The translations under genes and the position numbers were made by a program. Under the pieces are notes generated by a model. It was not told where the DNA came from and made no database searches. It saw only the letters and a program-made list of their open reading frames with translations. Shown here piece by piece: positions 7,296 to 15,234 of a DNA stretch of 64,000 nt (within the stretch, counting starts at the first letter, position 1; each line of letters begins with the position of its first letter). The stretch is taken from NCBI GenBank assembly GCA_015057275.1, contig SVEO01000009.1:1-64000 (forward strand). Reading direction: 5' to 3'. The stretch comes from Lachnospiraceae bacterium. Lineage in GTDB: Bacteria > Bacillota > Clostridia > Lachnospirales > Lachnospiraceae.

Positions 7296-10200
7296 TTATA
7301 AATCATGAATCTCGCCGTGAAGTTCCTGAATTGACTTAACATCGCCGTTGCCGCCAATTTTTACTTGCTGAATGCCAAGTGCAGTTGCACGAGCTGCTGC
7401 CATCGTAGTCATATAAGGAATTTTCTTCTTGATGGCTGCCTTACGAAGGTAGCTATCGTCAGTTACGCTTTCCTTACCGGCAGGGGAGTTGATAATCAAC
7501 TGAATATCACCGTTGGTAATCATATCAAGGATATTCGGTCTGCCTTCGTACAGTTTCTTTACCTTTTCTGCTGTAATGCCGGCATCACGAATCAATTCGT
7601 ATGTTGTGCCGGTTGCAAGAATCTTGAATCCGCAGTCTGCTAAAATCTGAGCGATTTCAACGACTTCCGGTTTGTCCTTGCGGTTTACGGAAATGAGCAC
7701 AGTTCCTTCCAACGGCAATTTGGACTGGGTTGCTTCCTGAGCCTTGTAGAACGCTTCGCCATAGGATGGGGATAAACCAAGTACCTCGCCGGTGGAGCGC
7801 ATCTCAGGTCCGAGTAATGGGTCAACCTCAGGGAACATATTGAATGGGAATACCGCTTCCTTCACACCGAAGTAAGGGATGCACTGTTCCTTTAAATCAG
7901 CAACCGGTGATGGACGGCCAGTAATTTCCGAAGTAATAATATCAGTAGCAAGAGGTACCATGCGGATGTTACATACCTTGGATACCAATGGCACGGTACG
8001 GGATGCACGAGGATTTGCCTCTAATACATATACCTTGCCGTTTTCAATCGCATACTGCATGTTCATCAAGCCCTTAACGTGCATTTCTTCTGCAATCTTG
8101 CGCGTATATTCCTTAATTGTAGCAACATTCTCTTCCGAAATATGCATGGAAGGAATGATACAAGCAGAGTCACCGGAGTGAACGCCGGCAAGCTCGATGT
8201 GTTCCATAACCGCCGGAACGAATGCGTGTGTGCCATCGCTGATGGCGTCAGCTTCGCACTCTAATGCGTGATTTAAGAAACGGTCAATCAGAATCGGACG
8301 GTCCGGTGTTACACCAACAGCCGCATTCATGTAGTTTACCATGCTCTCATCATCATACACAACTTCCATACCACGTCCGCCGAGAACGTAGGATGGACGA
8401 ACCATCGCCGGGTAACCAATCTTATGAGCGATTTTCAGAGCTTCCTCAGCTGTGGTAGCCATACCGGATTCCGGCATCGGGATTTCTAACTTTTCCATCA
8501 TCTCACGGAAGAGGTCACGGTCCTCCGCCAAGTCGATGACGGAAGGGGAAGTACCGAGAATCTTTACGCCGTTCTTTTCCAAATCAGCTGCAAGGTTAAG
8601 TGGTGTCTGACCGCCGAACTGTGCGATAACACCAACCGGCTTTTCCTTTTTGTAGATACTTAATACATCTTCCAATGTCAATGGTTCGAAGTATAATTTA
8701 TCAGAAGTATCGTAGTCTGTAGAAACCGTTTCCGGGTTACAGTTTACGATGATAGTTTCAAAACCAAGCTTCTTTAATGCTAAAGATGCATGTACGCAGC
8801 AGTAGTCGAATTCAATACCCTGACCGATACGGTTCGGGCCGCCGCCGAGAATCATAATCTTCGGCTTGTCGGTGTTAATCGGATTCTTATCTTCTGCGTT
8901 GTAGGTGGAGTAGTAGTAAGCGCTGTTTTCGGTGGCGCTTACGTGAACGCCTTCCCAAGCTTCTTCTACACCGAGCTCAATACGGCGGTTTCTGATGTCG
9001 TCTTCCGGAATGGCAAGAATCTGGCTCAAATATTTATCTGAGAAACCATTCTTCTTTGCTGCGACTAAAGCATCGTCCGCCGGCAGGGAACCCTTGCCTG
9101 CAGCCAGAGCTTCTTCTTCCTCAACCAATTCCTTCATCTGCTCGATAAAGTAAGCCTTAACCTTAGTGATTTCATGAATTTCTTCAACAGTAGCGCCCTT
9201 TCTTAATGCTTCATACATAATGAAGTGACGATCACTGCTCGGAGTAATTAACATCTGCAAAAGCTGTTCCTTTGTCTTTGTGTCGTAATCCTTGGCATGA
9301 CCGAGACCATAGCGGCCGGTTTCCAAACTGCGGATTGCCTTTTGGAACGCTTCTTTATAAGTCTTACCGATACTCATAACTTCACCAACAGCGCGCATCT
9401 GAGTACCGAGCTTGTCTTCTACACCTTTGAATTTTTCGAATGCCCAACGTGCAAACTTGATTACTACATAATCGCCATCCGGAACGTACTTATCTAATGT
9501 GCCGTACTTACCGCAAGGGATATCCTTCAATGTGAGACCAGTTGCCAACATTGCAGAAACAAGTGCGATTGGGAAACCGGTTGCCTTAGAAGCAAGTGCG
9601 GAAGAACGGGATGTTCTCGGGTTGATTTCAATCACGATAATACGGTCGGAAACCGGGTCATGAGCGAACTGTACGTTTGTACCACCGATAACCTGTACGG
9701 ATTCTACAATCTTATAAGCCTGTTCCTGCAGACGCTTCTGGCATTCTTCAGAAATGGTAAGCATTGGAGCGGAGCAGAAAGAGTCGCCGGTATGAACACC
9801 GAGCGGGTCGATGTTTTCGATAAAACATACGGTAATCATGTTGCCGTCCTTATCACGAACCACTTCAAGCTCTAACTCTTCCCAGCCGAGGATGGATTCC
9901 TCAACCAATACCTGACCTACCAGGCTGGCCTGCAAGCCACGTGCAATGACAGTCTTTAATTCTTCTTTATTATAAACAAGACCGCCGCCGGCACCACCCA
10001 TCGTATAAGCCGGACGAAGAACTACCGGATAACCAAGACGGTCCGCAATTTCCAGACCCTGCTCAACCGTGTAAGCAACTTCGCTTCGTGCCATCTCGAT
10101 GCCGAGTGCATCCATAGCCTTTTTAAATTCAATACGGTCTTCGCCGCGTTCAATCGCATCGACCTGAACACCGATAACCTCTACATTGTATTTTTCTAAA

Positions 10201-10520
10201 ACCCCTGCGTTTGCAAGCTCTGCACACAAGTTAAGGCCGGACTGTCCACCCAAGTTCGGTAACAGGGCATCCGGACGTTCCTTTGCAATAATCTGTTCCA
10301 ATCTTTCGACATTCAGCGGTTCGATATAAGTAACGTCCGCTGTCTCCGGGTCGGTCATAATCGTAGCCGGGTTTGAGTTAACCAACACGATTTCGTAGCC
10401 AAGTTTACGCAGCGCTTTACAAGCCTGTGTTCCCGAATAGTCGAATTCACATGCCTGTCCAATGATAATCGGACCGGAACCAATGATGAGTACTTTGTGA
10501 ATGTCTGTTCTCTGTGACAT
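7296..10520 (-). CDS. carB: Carbamoyl-phosphate synthase large subunit
   Basis: At 1074 residues this is full length. It has the two homologous ATP-grasp halves of CarB (GSGPIIIGQACEFDYSGTQA at the start, GGGPNRIGQGIEFDYCCVHA near residue 560) and a C-terminal MGS-like allosteric domain (VLISVNRKDKPEVVEIAQIL onward). It makes carbamoyl phosphate from bicarbonate, ammonia from the CarA glutaminase, and two ATP for pyrimidine and arginine synthesis. The ATG is preceded on the minus strand by GGAGGATTACGT. carA is not adjacent: the upstream neighbour is the divergent rubrerythrin gene, so CarA must be encoded elsewhere. Confidence 0.98.
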   Translation of the reverse strand: MSQRTDIHKVLIIGSGPIIIGQACEFDYSGTQACKALRKLGYEIVLVNSNPATIMTDPETADVTYIEPLNVERLEQIIAKERPDALLPNLGGQSGLNLCAELANAGVLEKYNVEVIGVQVDAIERGEDRIEFKKAMDALGIEMARSEVAYTVEQGLEIADRLGYPVVLRPAYTMGGAGGGLVYNKEELKTVIARGLQASLVGQVLVEESILGWEELELEVVRDKDGNMITVCFIENIDPLGVHTGDSFCSAPMLTISEECQKRLQEQAYKIVESVQVIGGTNVQFAHDPVSDRIIVIEINPRTSRSSALASKATGFPIALVSAMLATGLTLKDIPCGKYGTLDKYVPDGDYVVIKFARWAFEKFKGVEDKLGTQMRAVGEVMSIGKTYKEAFQKAIRSLETGRYGLGHAKDYDTKTKEQLLQMLITPSSDRHFIMYEALRKGATVEEIHEITKVKAYFIEQMKELVEEEEALAAGKGSLPADDALVAAKKNGFSDKYLSQILAIPEDDIRNRRIELGVEEAWEGVHVSATENSAYYYSTYNAEDKNPINTDKPKIMILGGGPNRIGQGIEFDYCCVHASLALKKLGFETIIVNCNPETVSTDYDTSDKLYFEPLTLEDVLSIYKKEKPVGVIAQFGGQTPLNLAADLEKNGVKILGTSPSVIDLAEDRDLFREMMEKLEIPMPESGMATTAEEALKIAHKIGYPAMVRPSYVLGGRGMEVVYDDESMVNYMNAAVGVTPDRPILIDRFLNHALECEADAISDGTHAFVPAVMEHIELAGVHSGDSACIIPSMHISEENVATIKEYTRKIAEEMHVKGLMNMQYAIENGKVYVLEANPRASRTVPLVSKVCNIRMVPLATDIITSEITGRPSPVADLKEQCIPYFGVKEAVFPFNMFPEVDPLLGPEMRSTGEVLGLSPSYGEAFYKAQEATQSKLPLEGTVLISVNRKDKPEVVEIAQILADCGFKILATGTTYELIRDAGITAEKVKKLYEGRPNILDMITNGDIQLIINSPAGKESVTDDSYLRKAAIKKKIPYMTTMAAARATALGIQQVKIGGNGDVKSIQELHGEIHDL

Positions 10521-10673
10521 ACGTAATCCTCCATCTTTATATGATTTATAGTTGCAAAATACACACTTCGCAATATATCCATTCTATTATATATAAAAAT
10601 GAAAAAAAAGTAAGGGGTAAATTGCAGATTCTTAAAAAAATTTTCGATTTTTTGTGTGTGAAAACGAAATTCG

Positions 10674-10702
10674 TTGGAAAAGAAGGAATATTTAACTAAA
10701 AT
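10674..10702 (+). promoter_or_regulatory. Putative promoter for rubrerythrin
   Basis: TTGGAA (10674-10679) and TAAAAT (10697-10702) are separated by exactly 17 bases, about 57 bases before the rubrerythrin ATG. The surrounding divergent intergenic region (10521-10758) also must hold the carB promoter; a TATAAT box for it reads on the minus strand at 10586-10591. Confidence 0.55.
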
Positions 10703-10758
10703 TTGGGCATTCTTCCAATAGAATTAATGTTTCGCAGAGCGGACAAGGAGGTAAAGAG

Positions 10759-11352
10759 ATGGTTGATTTTAAAAACAGTGAAACAAAAGACAATTTGATG
10801 CGAGCGTTTGCCGGCGAAAGTCAGGCTCGCAATCGCTATACATTGGCAGCAGCGCAGGCGAAAAAAGAGAATCTGCAGGTAATCGAAGCAGTTTTTAAAT
10901 TTACTGCGGATCAGGAAAAGGAACATGCAGAGATATTTTACAATTATTTGACCGAGCTTGGTGGTGAGAGCATTCATATTGACGGCAGCTATCCGGTGGA
11001 TATCTCGACGAGTGTGGCGGAGCTTTTACGCATGGCACAGCATAATGAGTATGAGGAGCATGATGATGTGTATAAAGCGTTTGGCGATAAAGCAAGAGAA
11101 GAAGGTTTTGAACGGATTGCAAATTCATTTCACATGATTGCGGAAATTGAGAAAGTGCACGGCGACCGCTTTGGCAAGTTTGCTCAGTGGATGGAGGATA
11201 ATAAGTTGTTTGTGTCCGATGTAAAAACCGGTTGGATGTGCTTGAATTGCGGGCATATTCATGAAGGACCAAAGGCACCGTCGGTATGCCCGGTATGCGA
11301 GCATGCACAGGGTTATTTTATCCGTCTTGAATTAGCACCTTATCAAAATTAA
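10759..11352 (+). CDS. rbr: Rubrerythrin
   Basis: A 197-residue cytoplasmic peroxidase that detoxifies hydrogen peroxide in anaerobes. The N-terminal four-helix diiron domain shows the expected ligand motifs: FAGESQARNRY, QEKEHAE and IAEIEKVHGDRF. The C-terminal rubredoxin-like [Fe(SCys)4] domain has CLNCGH near residue 161 and CPVCEH near residue 177. AAGGAGG precedes the ATG. It is transcribed alone and divergently from carB. Confidence 0.97.
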   Translation: MVDFKNSETKDNLMRAFAGESQARNRYTLAAAQAKKENLQVIEAVFKFTADQEKEHAEIFYNYLTELGGESIHIDGSYPVDISTSVAELLRMAQHNEYEEHDDVYKAFGDKAREEGFERIANSFHMIAEIEKVHGDRFGKFAQWMEDNKLFVSDVKTGWMCLNCGHIHEGPKAPSVCPVCEHAQGYFIRLELAPYQN

Positions 11353-11362
11353 GTCTTGGGTA

Positions 11363-11458
11363 GATATCCGTTGTCCGCATCTTCGTACATCAGCACGTCT
11401 GTATACGTTTGTCGTTCGTCACAGCCGATACGGAGGTGTCGAAGATGCGGTGGGTATC
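11363..11458. repeat. Long imperfect inverted repeat between convergent genes
   Basis: CCGCATCTTCG (11375-11385) pairs perfectly with CGAAGATGCGG (11440-11450). The stem extends outward through GATATCC/GGGTATC and inward through ACATC/GGTGT and TCTGTAT/ATACGGA (with G.U pairs and an AGCACG bulge). It fills the gap between the rubrerythrin stop and the stop of the convergent radical SAM gene. It may act as a two-way terminator, but no T tract follows the stem on either strand. Confidence 0.7.
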
Positions 11459-13211
11459 ATAAGTCCGGGATTAAAGTCTGGCACATTGCGTTATAATCTA
11501 GTGCGTTTCGAACTTCATAGGTAAAGAGATACCAGATGCCTTGCTCACTGTAGTGCCAGTTGCCGGAGATGTCTTGTGTAACATGCAGAATCTCTATGTG
11601 TGTAGTGTTGTATAATGTGCGAATGGTGTCTTTTGCCTTTGTGTCAGTACTGTCAATAAGTCGCTTATGTGTGTTACTGTAGTAACGACGAATATCTTCG
11701 GCAAATGGTTTTAAATCCGGCGCAAAAGCAGGTCGCTTCTTGCTGTTTTCGCGTAGATACCAGTCATAAGTTAATAGGTTATCGGCAATTTTTGTAAAAT
11801 GTGTCGCATCTGCGTTCAGCGAATGGATAAAATTACGCAGATTCTCATATTTCCCGGCACGGCTGTGCTGGATGCCGAATAGGTTGTGCGCTTCGTGGTA
11901 ATCGGCTAAAGCCTCATACATAGCAAATGGCGTCTCAAATTGCGGCACAAGCCAGGAGAGTACGTTTGTAAATTGTCGGCTGTTATAATATGTTTCCACC
12001 ATTTCTTCGATGCCTTTCAAGCGAATCAGCTCGTCATAAGAAATCCATTTTGTATATAACACTTCATACGGTGCATTTTTGCGATACGCAATGCCGTAGT
12101 GGTCCGCCATTTCATACATATGTGACCCGCGCAGCACCTTTAAGAAACCGAGCTGAAGCTGCTCTGGTGCTAACGCGTAAACATCGTTAAACGAATGGGC
12201 GAAACTGGCATAATCTTCATACGGCAGTCCGGCAATCAAATCAAGATGTTGGTGAATATTGTGAAAACTGTTGATTTTACGTACCGTTTCCGCAATCTTG
12301 TCAAAGGAAGCATGGCGGCGGATTTCCTGCAATGTGTGACGGTTCGTGCTCTGCACGCCGATTTCAAATTGCAATGCGCCCGGGCGCATTTTTTGCAGCA
12401 ATTCAAGTGCCTCGTCGGAGAGCAGAGCTGCCTCGATTTCAAAATGAAAATTCGTTACGCCGTTATCATTTTCCAGCAAAAATTGCCAGATTTCCATCGC
12501 GTGCTTCGCGGAAGCATTGAAGGTACGGTCGATAAATTTGACCTGTGGAACTCTTGCCTTTAGAAATGCGGCCAGCTCTTTTTTTACGAGCGCAAGGTCG
12601 CGGAAGCGCACCGCCTTATCAATCGATGACAGGCAATAGCTGCAACGGAACGGGCAGCCACGACTGGACTCATAATAAATAATTTTGTTATCAAAATCTT
12701 TCAGGTTTTCATATAAAAACGGAAGTGCGGACAAATCGGTCAGTGTACGCGGCATGGTTTCTAGAATCTCACCGGTCGCCGCATCACGATAAACAAGTCC
12801 CGAAATGTCAGATAGCGTTCCGCCGTTGCAATAATATGTCAACAACTCGCGGAACGTGTTTTCGCCTTCGCCGACCATAATACCGGTTACTTCCGGAAGT
12901 TTTGAAAGTTGCTTTTTTGCATCATAAGTGACCTCCGGACCGCCGAGCCAAATTGGCACATCCGGAAGTAATTTGCGCAAATTGGGCAGTAAAGCCCGAA
13001 TCATTTCAATATTCCAAATATAGCAAGAAAAACCGATGCCATCCGGATGACATCGGTAAATCTGTTCGAGAATCCAATCCGCACGGTGGTTAATCGTGAA
13101 TTCTGCTACCTGCACGTGCTGACACAAAGCACCGGCAGCAGCCTGCAAGCTGCGCACGGCCGGGTTCGTGTGAATAAATTTTGAATTGATTGCTGTTAAA
13201 AGAAATCTCAT
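11457..13211 (-). CDS. B12-binding domain radical SAM protein (DUF4080 type)
   Basis: The 584-residue protein has an N-terminal cobalamin-binding-like domain (starting MRFLLTAINSKFIHTNPAVR, with WLGGPEVTYDA near 90). A radical SAM domain follows with the cluster motif CPFRCSYC near residue 185 and later SAM-domain strands (FEIGVQSTN, LIAGLPYED). The C-terminal 200 residues match the DUF4080 extension. This class performs cobalamin-assisted radical chemistry such as methylation; the substrate is unknown. It starts 21 bases after the stop of the XRE regulator gene on the same strand, so the two are likely co-transcribed. Confidence 0.9.
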   Translation of the reverse strand: MRFLLTAINSKFIHTNPAVRSLQAAAGALCQHVQVAEFTINHRADWILEQIYRCHPDGIGFSCYIWNIEMIRALLPNLRKLLPDVPIWLGGPEVTYDAKKQLSKLPEVTGIMVGEGENTFRELLTYYCNGGTLSDISGLVYRDAATGEILETMPRTLTDLSALPFLYENLKDFDNKIIYYESSRGCPFRCSYCLSSIDKAVRFRDLALVKKELAAFLKARVPQVKFIDRTFNASAKHAMEIWQFLLENDNGVTNFHFEIEAALLSDEALELLQKMRPGALQFEIGVQSTNRHTLQEIRRHASFDKIAETVRKINSFHNIHQHLDLIAGLPYEDYASFAHSFNDVYALAPEQLQLGFLKVLRGSHMYEMADHYGIAYRKNAPYEVLYTKWISYDELIRLKGIEEMVETYYNSRQFTNVLSWLVPQFETPFAMYEALADYHEAHNLFGIQHSRAGKYENLRNFIHSLNADATHFTKIADNLLTYDWYLRENSKKRPAFAPDLKPFAEDIRRYYSNTHKRLIDSTDTKAKDTIRTLYNTTHIEILHVTQDISGNWHYSEQGIWYLFTYEVRNALDYNAMCQTLIPDL

Positions 13212-13232
13212 AATTTTATCCGTTCTAATGTG

Positions 13233-13562
13233 CTACGATTCCTTCCAAAGTTTCAGGGTTTTAATCAGTTTTTCTTTTTCTGCCGCAGTCAGCTCTTTTG
13301 TAAGTGACAACAGCTCATTATCCAAGGAAGTTTCCTTGTAGGATGAATCGATGCTGCCGATAAAGGAGTCTAACGATACGCCGGTAAGTCGTGCATAGAA
13401 AATCAGCATACGTAGTGTCATCGCTGTGCGGTTATTTTCCACATTGCTGATATAACCTGGGGTTACATTGAGTTCTTTTGCGACCTGATCCTGCGTCAGT
13501 CCTTTTGAAATTCTCAGTTCGCGAACTCGTTTGCCAAGATTGTCATAAAAATCACTGTTCAT
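13233..13562 (-). CDS. XRE family helix-turn-helix regulator
   Basis: A 109-residue protein whose N-terminal two-thirds is a Cro/C1-type helix-turn-helix (RVRELRISKGLTQDQVAKEL and VTPGYISNVENNRTAM). A short C-terminal helical tail follows that resembles a SinI/SinR-type oligomerisation helix (LTAAEKEKLIKTLKLWKES). I set the start at MNSDFYDN (13562); the ORF-track ATG four codons earlier is embedded in the ribosome binding site GGAGGGC. Leads an operon with the radical SAM gene and may control it; no operator was identified. Confidence 0.9.
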   Translation of the reverse strand: MNSDFYDNLGKRVRELRISKGLTQDQVAKELNVTPGYISNVENNRTAMTLRMLIFYARLTGVSLDSFIGSIDSSYKETSLDNELLSLTKELTAAEKEKLIKTLKLWKES

Positions 13563-13766
13563 AAAGCCCTCCAATCTGCCGAAAACGGCTATTTCATCAT
13601 AGTTTCGTACAATTTAATATATAAATTATAATACAAAGTATTGCGGAAATAAACATTGTATTTAAATTAAAATTATATTTTCAATATAAAAATAACTGCT
13701 ATACACGAGACGTTTTTTCGAGTACAATAGAGAAAAGTATTTTTTTGGAAATAATGGGAGGAGAAA

Positions 13767-14267
13767 GTGAATAATAATCTTAGATTGCGGCCGTACAAGC
13801 CGTGTGATGCAGAAAAAATTGCCACCTGGATTACCAGTGATATATCCTTTTATCAGTGGTCCGCCGGCCGAATGGGCGATGCCCCGCTGACCGTCGAGAA
13901 GCTAAAAAATCATTACGAAGAATATGCCGACAACGCAGATATGTGGGTTATGACGTGTACCGATGAAAATAATGTGCCGGTGGGGCAGCTCATTATGCAC
14001 TATGCGGACGAGACACGGCAAACTGTTCGCCTAGGATTTATTGTCGTGGATCCGGCCATGCGAGGTAAAGGCTACGGCAAGCGGATGGTAAAGCTCGCAG
14101 CAACATACGCGATGGTGTTTCTGGCATCGAAATCGGTTTCGCTAGGCGTATTTGAGAATAACCCGGGCGCCAGAAATTGCTATCGTTCGATTGGTTTTCG
14201 AGAGATCGGCGAATCAACTTACACGCTGATGGGCGAGGAGTGGCGCTGCATCGAAATGGAATTATAG
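13767..14267 (+). CDS. GNAT family N-acetyltransferase
   Basis: A 166-residue protein with the GNAT fold: an N-terminal LRLRPYKPCDAEKIATW strand/helix, the acetyl-CoA loop VDPAMRGKGYGKRMVKLA (R/Q-x-x-G-x-G/A), and the C-terminal VFENNPGARNCYRSIGFREIGE. It transfers an acetyl group to an unknown acceptor. The start is GTG 13767 with GGGAGGAG upstream. Its 3' end overlaps the convergent PIG-L gene by six bases. Confidence 0.9.
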   Translation: MNNNLRLRPYKPCDAEKIATWITSDISFYQWSAGRMGDAPLTVEKLKNHYEEYADNADMWVMTCTDENNVPVGQLIMHYADETRQTVRLGFIVVDPAMRGKGYGKRMVKLAATYAMVFLASKSVSLGVFENNPGARNCYRSIGFREIGESTYTLMGEEWRCIEMEL

Positions 14268-15035
14268 CCCGGATTCCCACGCAGATGCTTCCACCCACAA
14301 TTCATAAGGAACCATATGTTCCAGTTTGTGAACGGTCGTTTCCTGTGACGGATACAAACTTAATAACGACATCTTTTGTGAAAGCAGGGTATCGGAGGAA
14401 AGACCGGTATCCTGCAATTGCATTGCATCCACAGTTGGTAATGTCTGTGCGATTTCACGCAAAGCACTTTTCTTATAGTATGTGCCAAAATAGTAATAAG
14501 TTCCGTGAAATTGGTCGGTGGCGGTAAGCTCATCAATAATCTCGGTTACCACTGCGCTTGTCATTTGATGGTGAATGTGACCGTATTCCCCGTCTGGATT
14601 GTGTGTTACGACAAGTTCCCAATTTTTATATTCCAAAATGAGGCGTAAATCATCCTCCAACAGACCAATTACAGAGTTCCAGTCGCTTCTTACACCATTT
14701 TCTTTGTCCGGGTAAGAAAGGTGCAAACCGACGTTGTTGGTCGCATCCATAACATCGGCAAATTCCTGTCGGCGTATTTTATTGTTTCCGTTGGTAATGC
14801 AGACAACGAGATAATTGCCTTCTAACAAGTGGGCACCACCCCAGAGCGTTTCATCGTCCGGGTGTGCGACAATCATCAGCTTTGTGCAATTTGAAGCTCC
14901 GATGACATCCAGTTGTCTGGTTGAAACCGCATGCACGGTCTTATTGAAAACAGAAAAATAAATAATGCCTATGGTAAGTGCCAGTACAAGAAAAAAAGCA
15001 GCAGATTTTATGTATGTTTTTCTTTTATTCATCAT
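14262..15035 (-). CDS. PIG-L family deacetylase, membrane-anchored
   Basis: The 257-residue protein has an N-terminal hydrophobic helix (residues about 8-30, no lipobox) followed by a PIG-L/LmbE-like domain. The zinc site motif AHPDDE is near residue 57 and the later HxxH motif is visible as YGHIHHQMT. These enzymes remove N-acetyl groups from GlcNAc-containing molecules. The anchor implies an extracytoplasmic site, consistent with neighbours that look like envelope genes. Convergent with the GNAT gene and divergent from yfhO. Confidence 0.88.
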   Translation of the reverse strand: MMNKRKTYIKSAAFFLVLALTIGIIYFSVFNKTVHAVSTRQLDVIGASNCTKLMIVAHPDDETLWGGAHLLEGNYLVVCITNGNNKIRRQEFADVMDATNNVGLHLSYPDKENGVRSDWNSVIGLLEDDLRLILEYKNWELVVTHNPDGEYGHIHHQMTSAVVTEIIDELTATDQFHGTYYYFGTYYKKSALREIAQTLPTVDAMQLQDTGLSSDTLLSQKMSLLSLYPSQETTVHKLEHMVPYELWVEASAWESGL

Positions 15036-15149
15036 AATTCGTCCCCTTAATTATACTCAATAGAAAGTATATGACTTTGCAATAGAACTGTCAATATTTG
15101 TGTGAAATGAAAAATTATGGGACAAAACGAATAAATTGCTTACTTTTTC

Positions 15150-15178
15150 TTGACAAATTCAGGCATCTGAACTAATTT
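15150..15178 (+). promoter_or_regulatory. Putative promoter for the yfhO-like gene
   Basis: TTGACA (15150-15155) is followed after 17 bases by TAATTT; an alternative -10, TATAAA, lies at 15186-15191. The start codon is about 57 bases downstream with AGAGGGGA before it. Confidence 0.45.
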
Positions 15179-15234
15179 TCTCTTGTATAAAGTACAAAAG
15201 AGGGGAAAACAAGTGAAATAAGAGGGGAAACATT

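Noticed and set aside
7365-10582. Many plus-strand ORFs of 60-100 residues opposite carB
   Set aside because: They are shadows of carB, without ribosome binding sites or recognisable products.
10521-10673. PyrR-type attenuator upstream of carB
   Set aside because: The leader is AT-rich, with no anti-terminator/terminator pair or conserved PyrR loop that I can identify.
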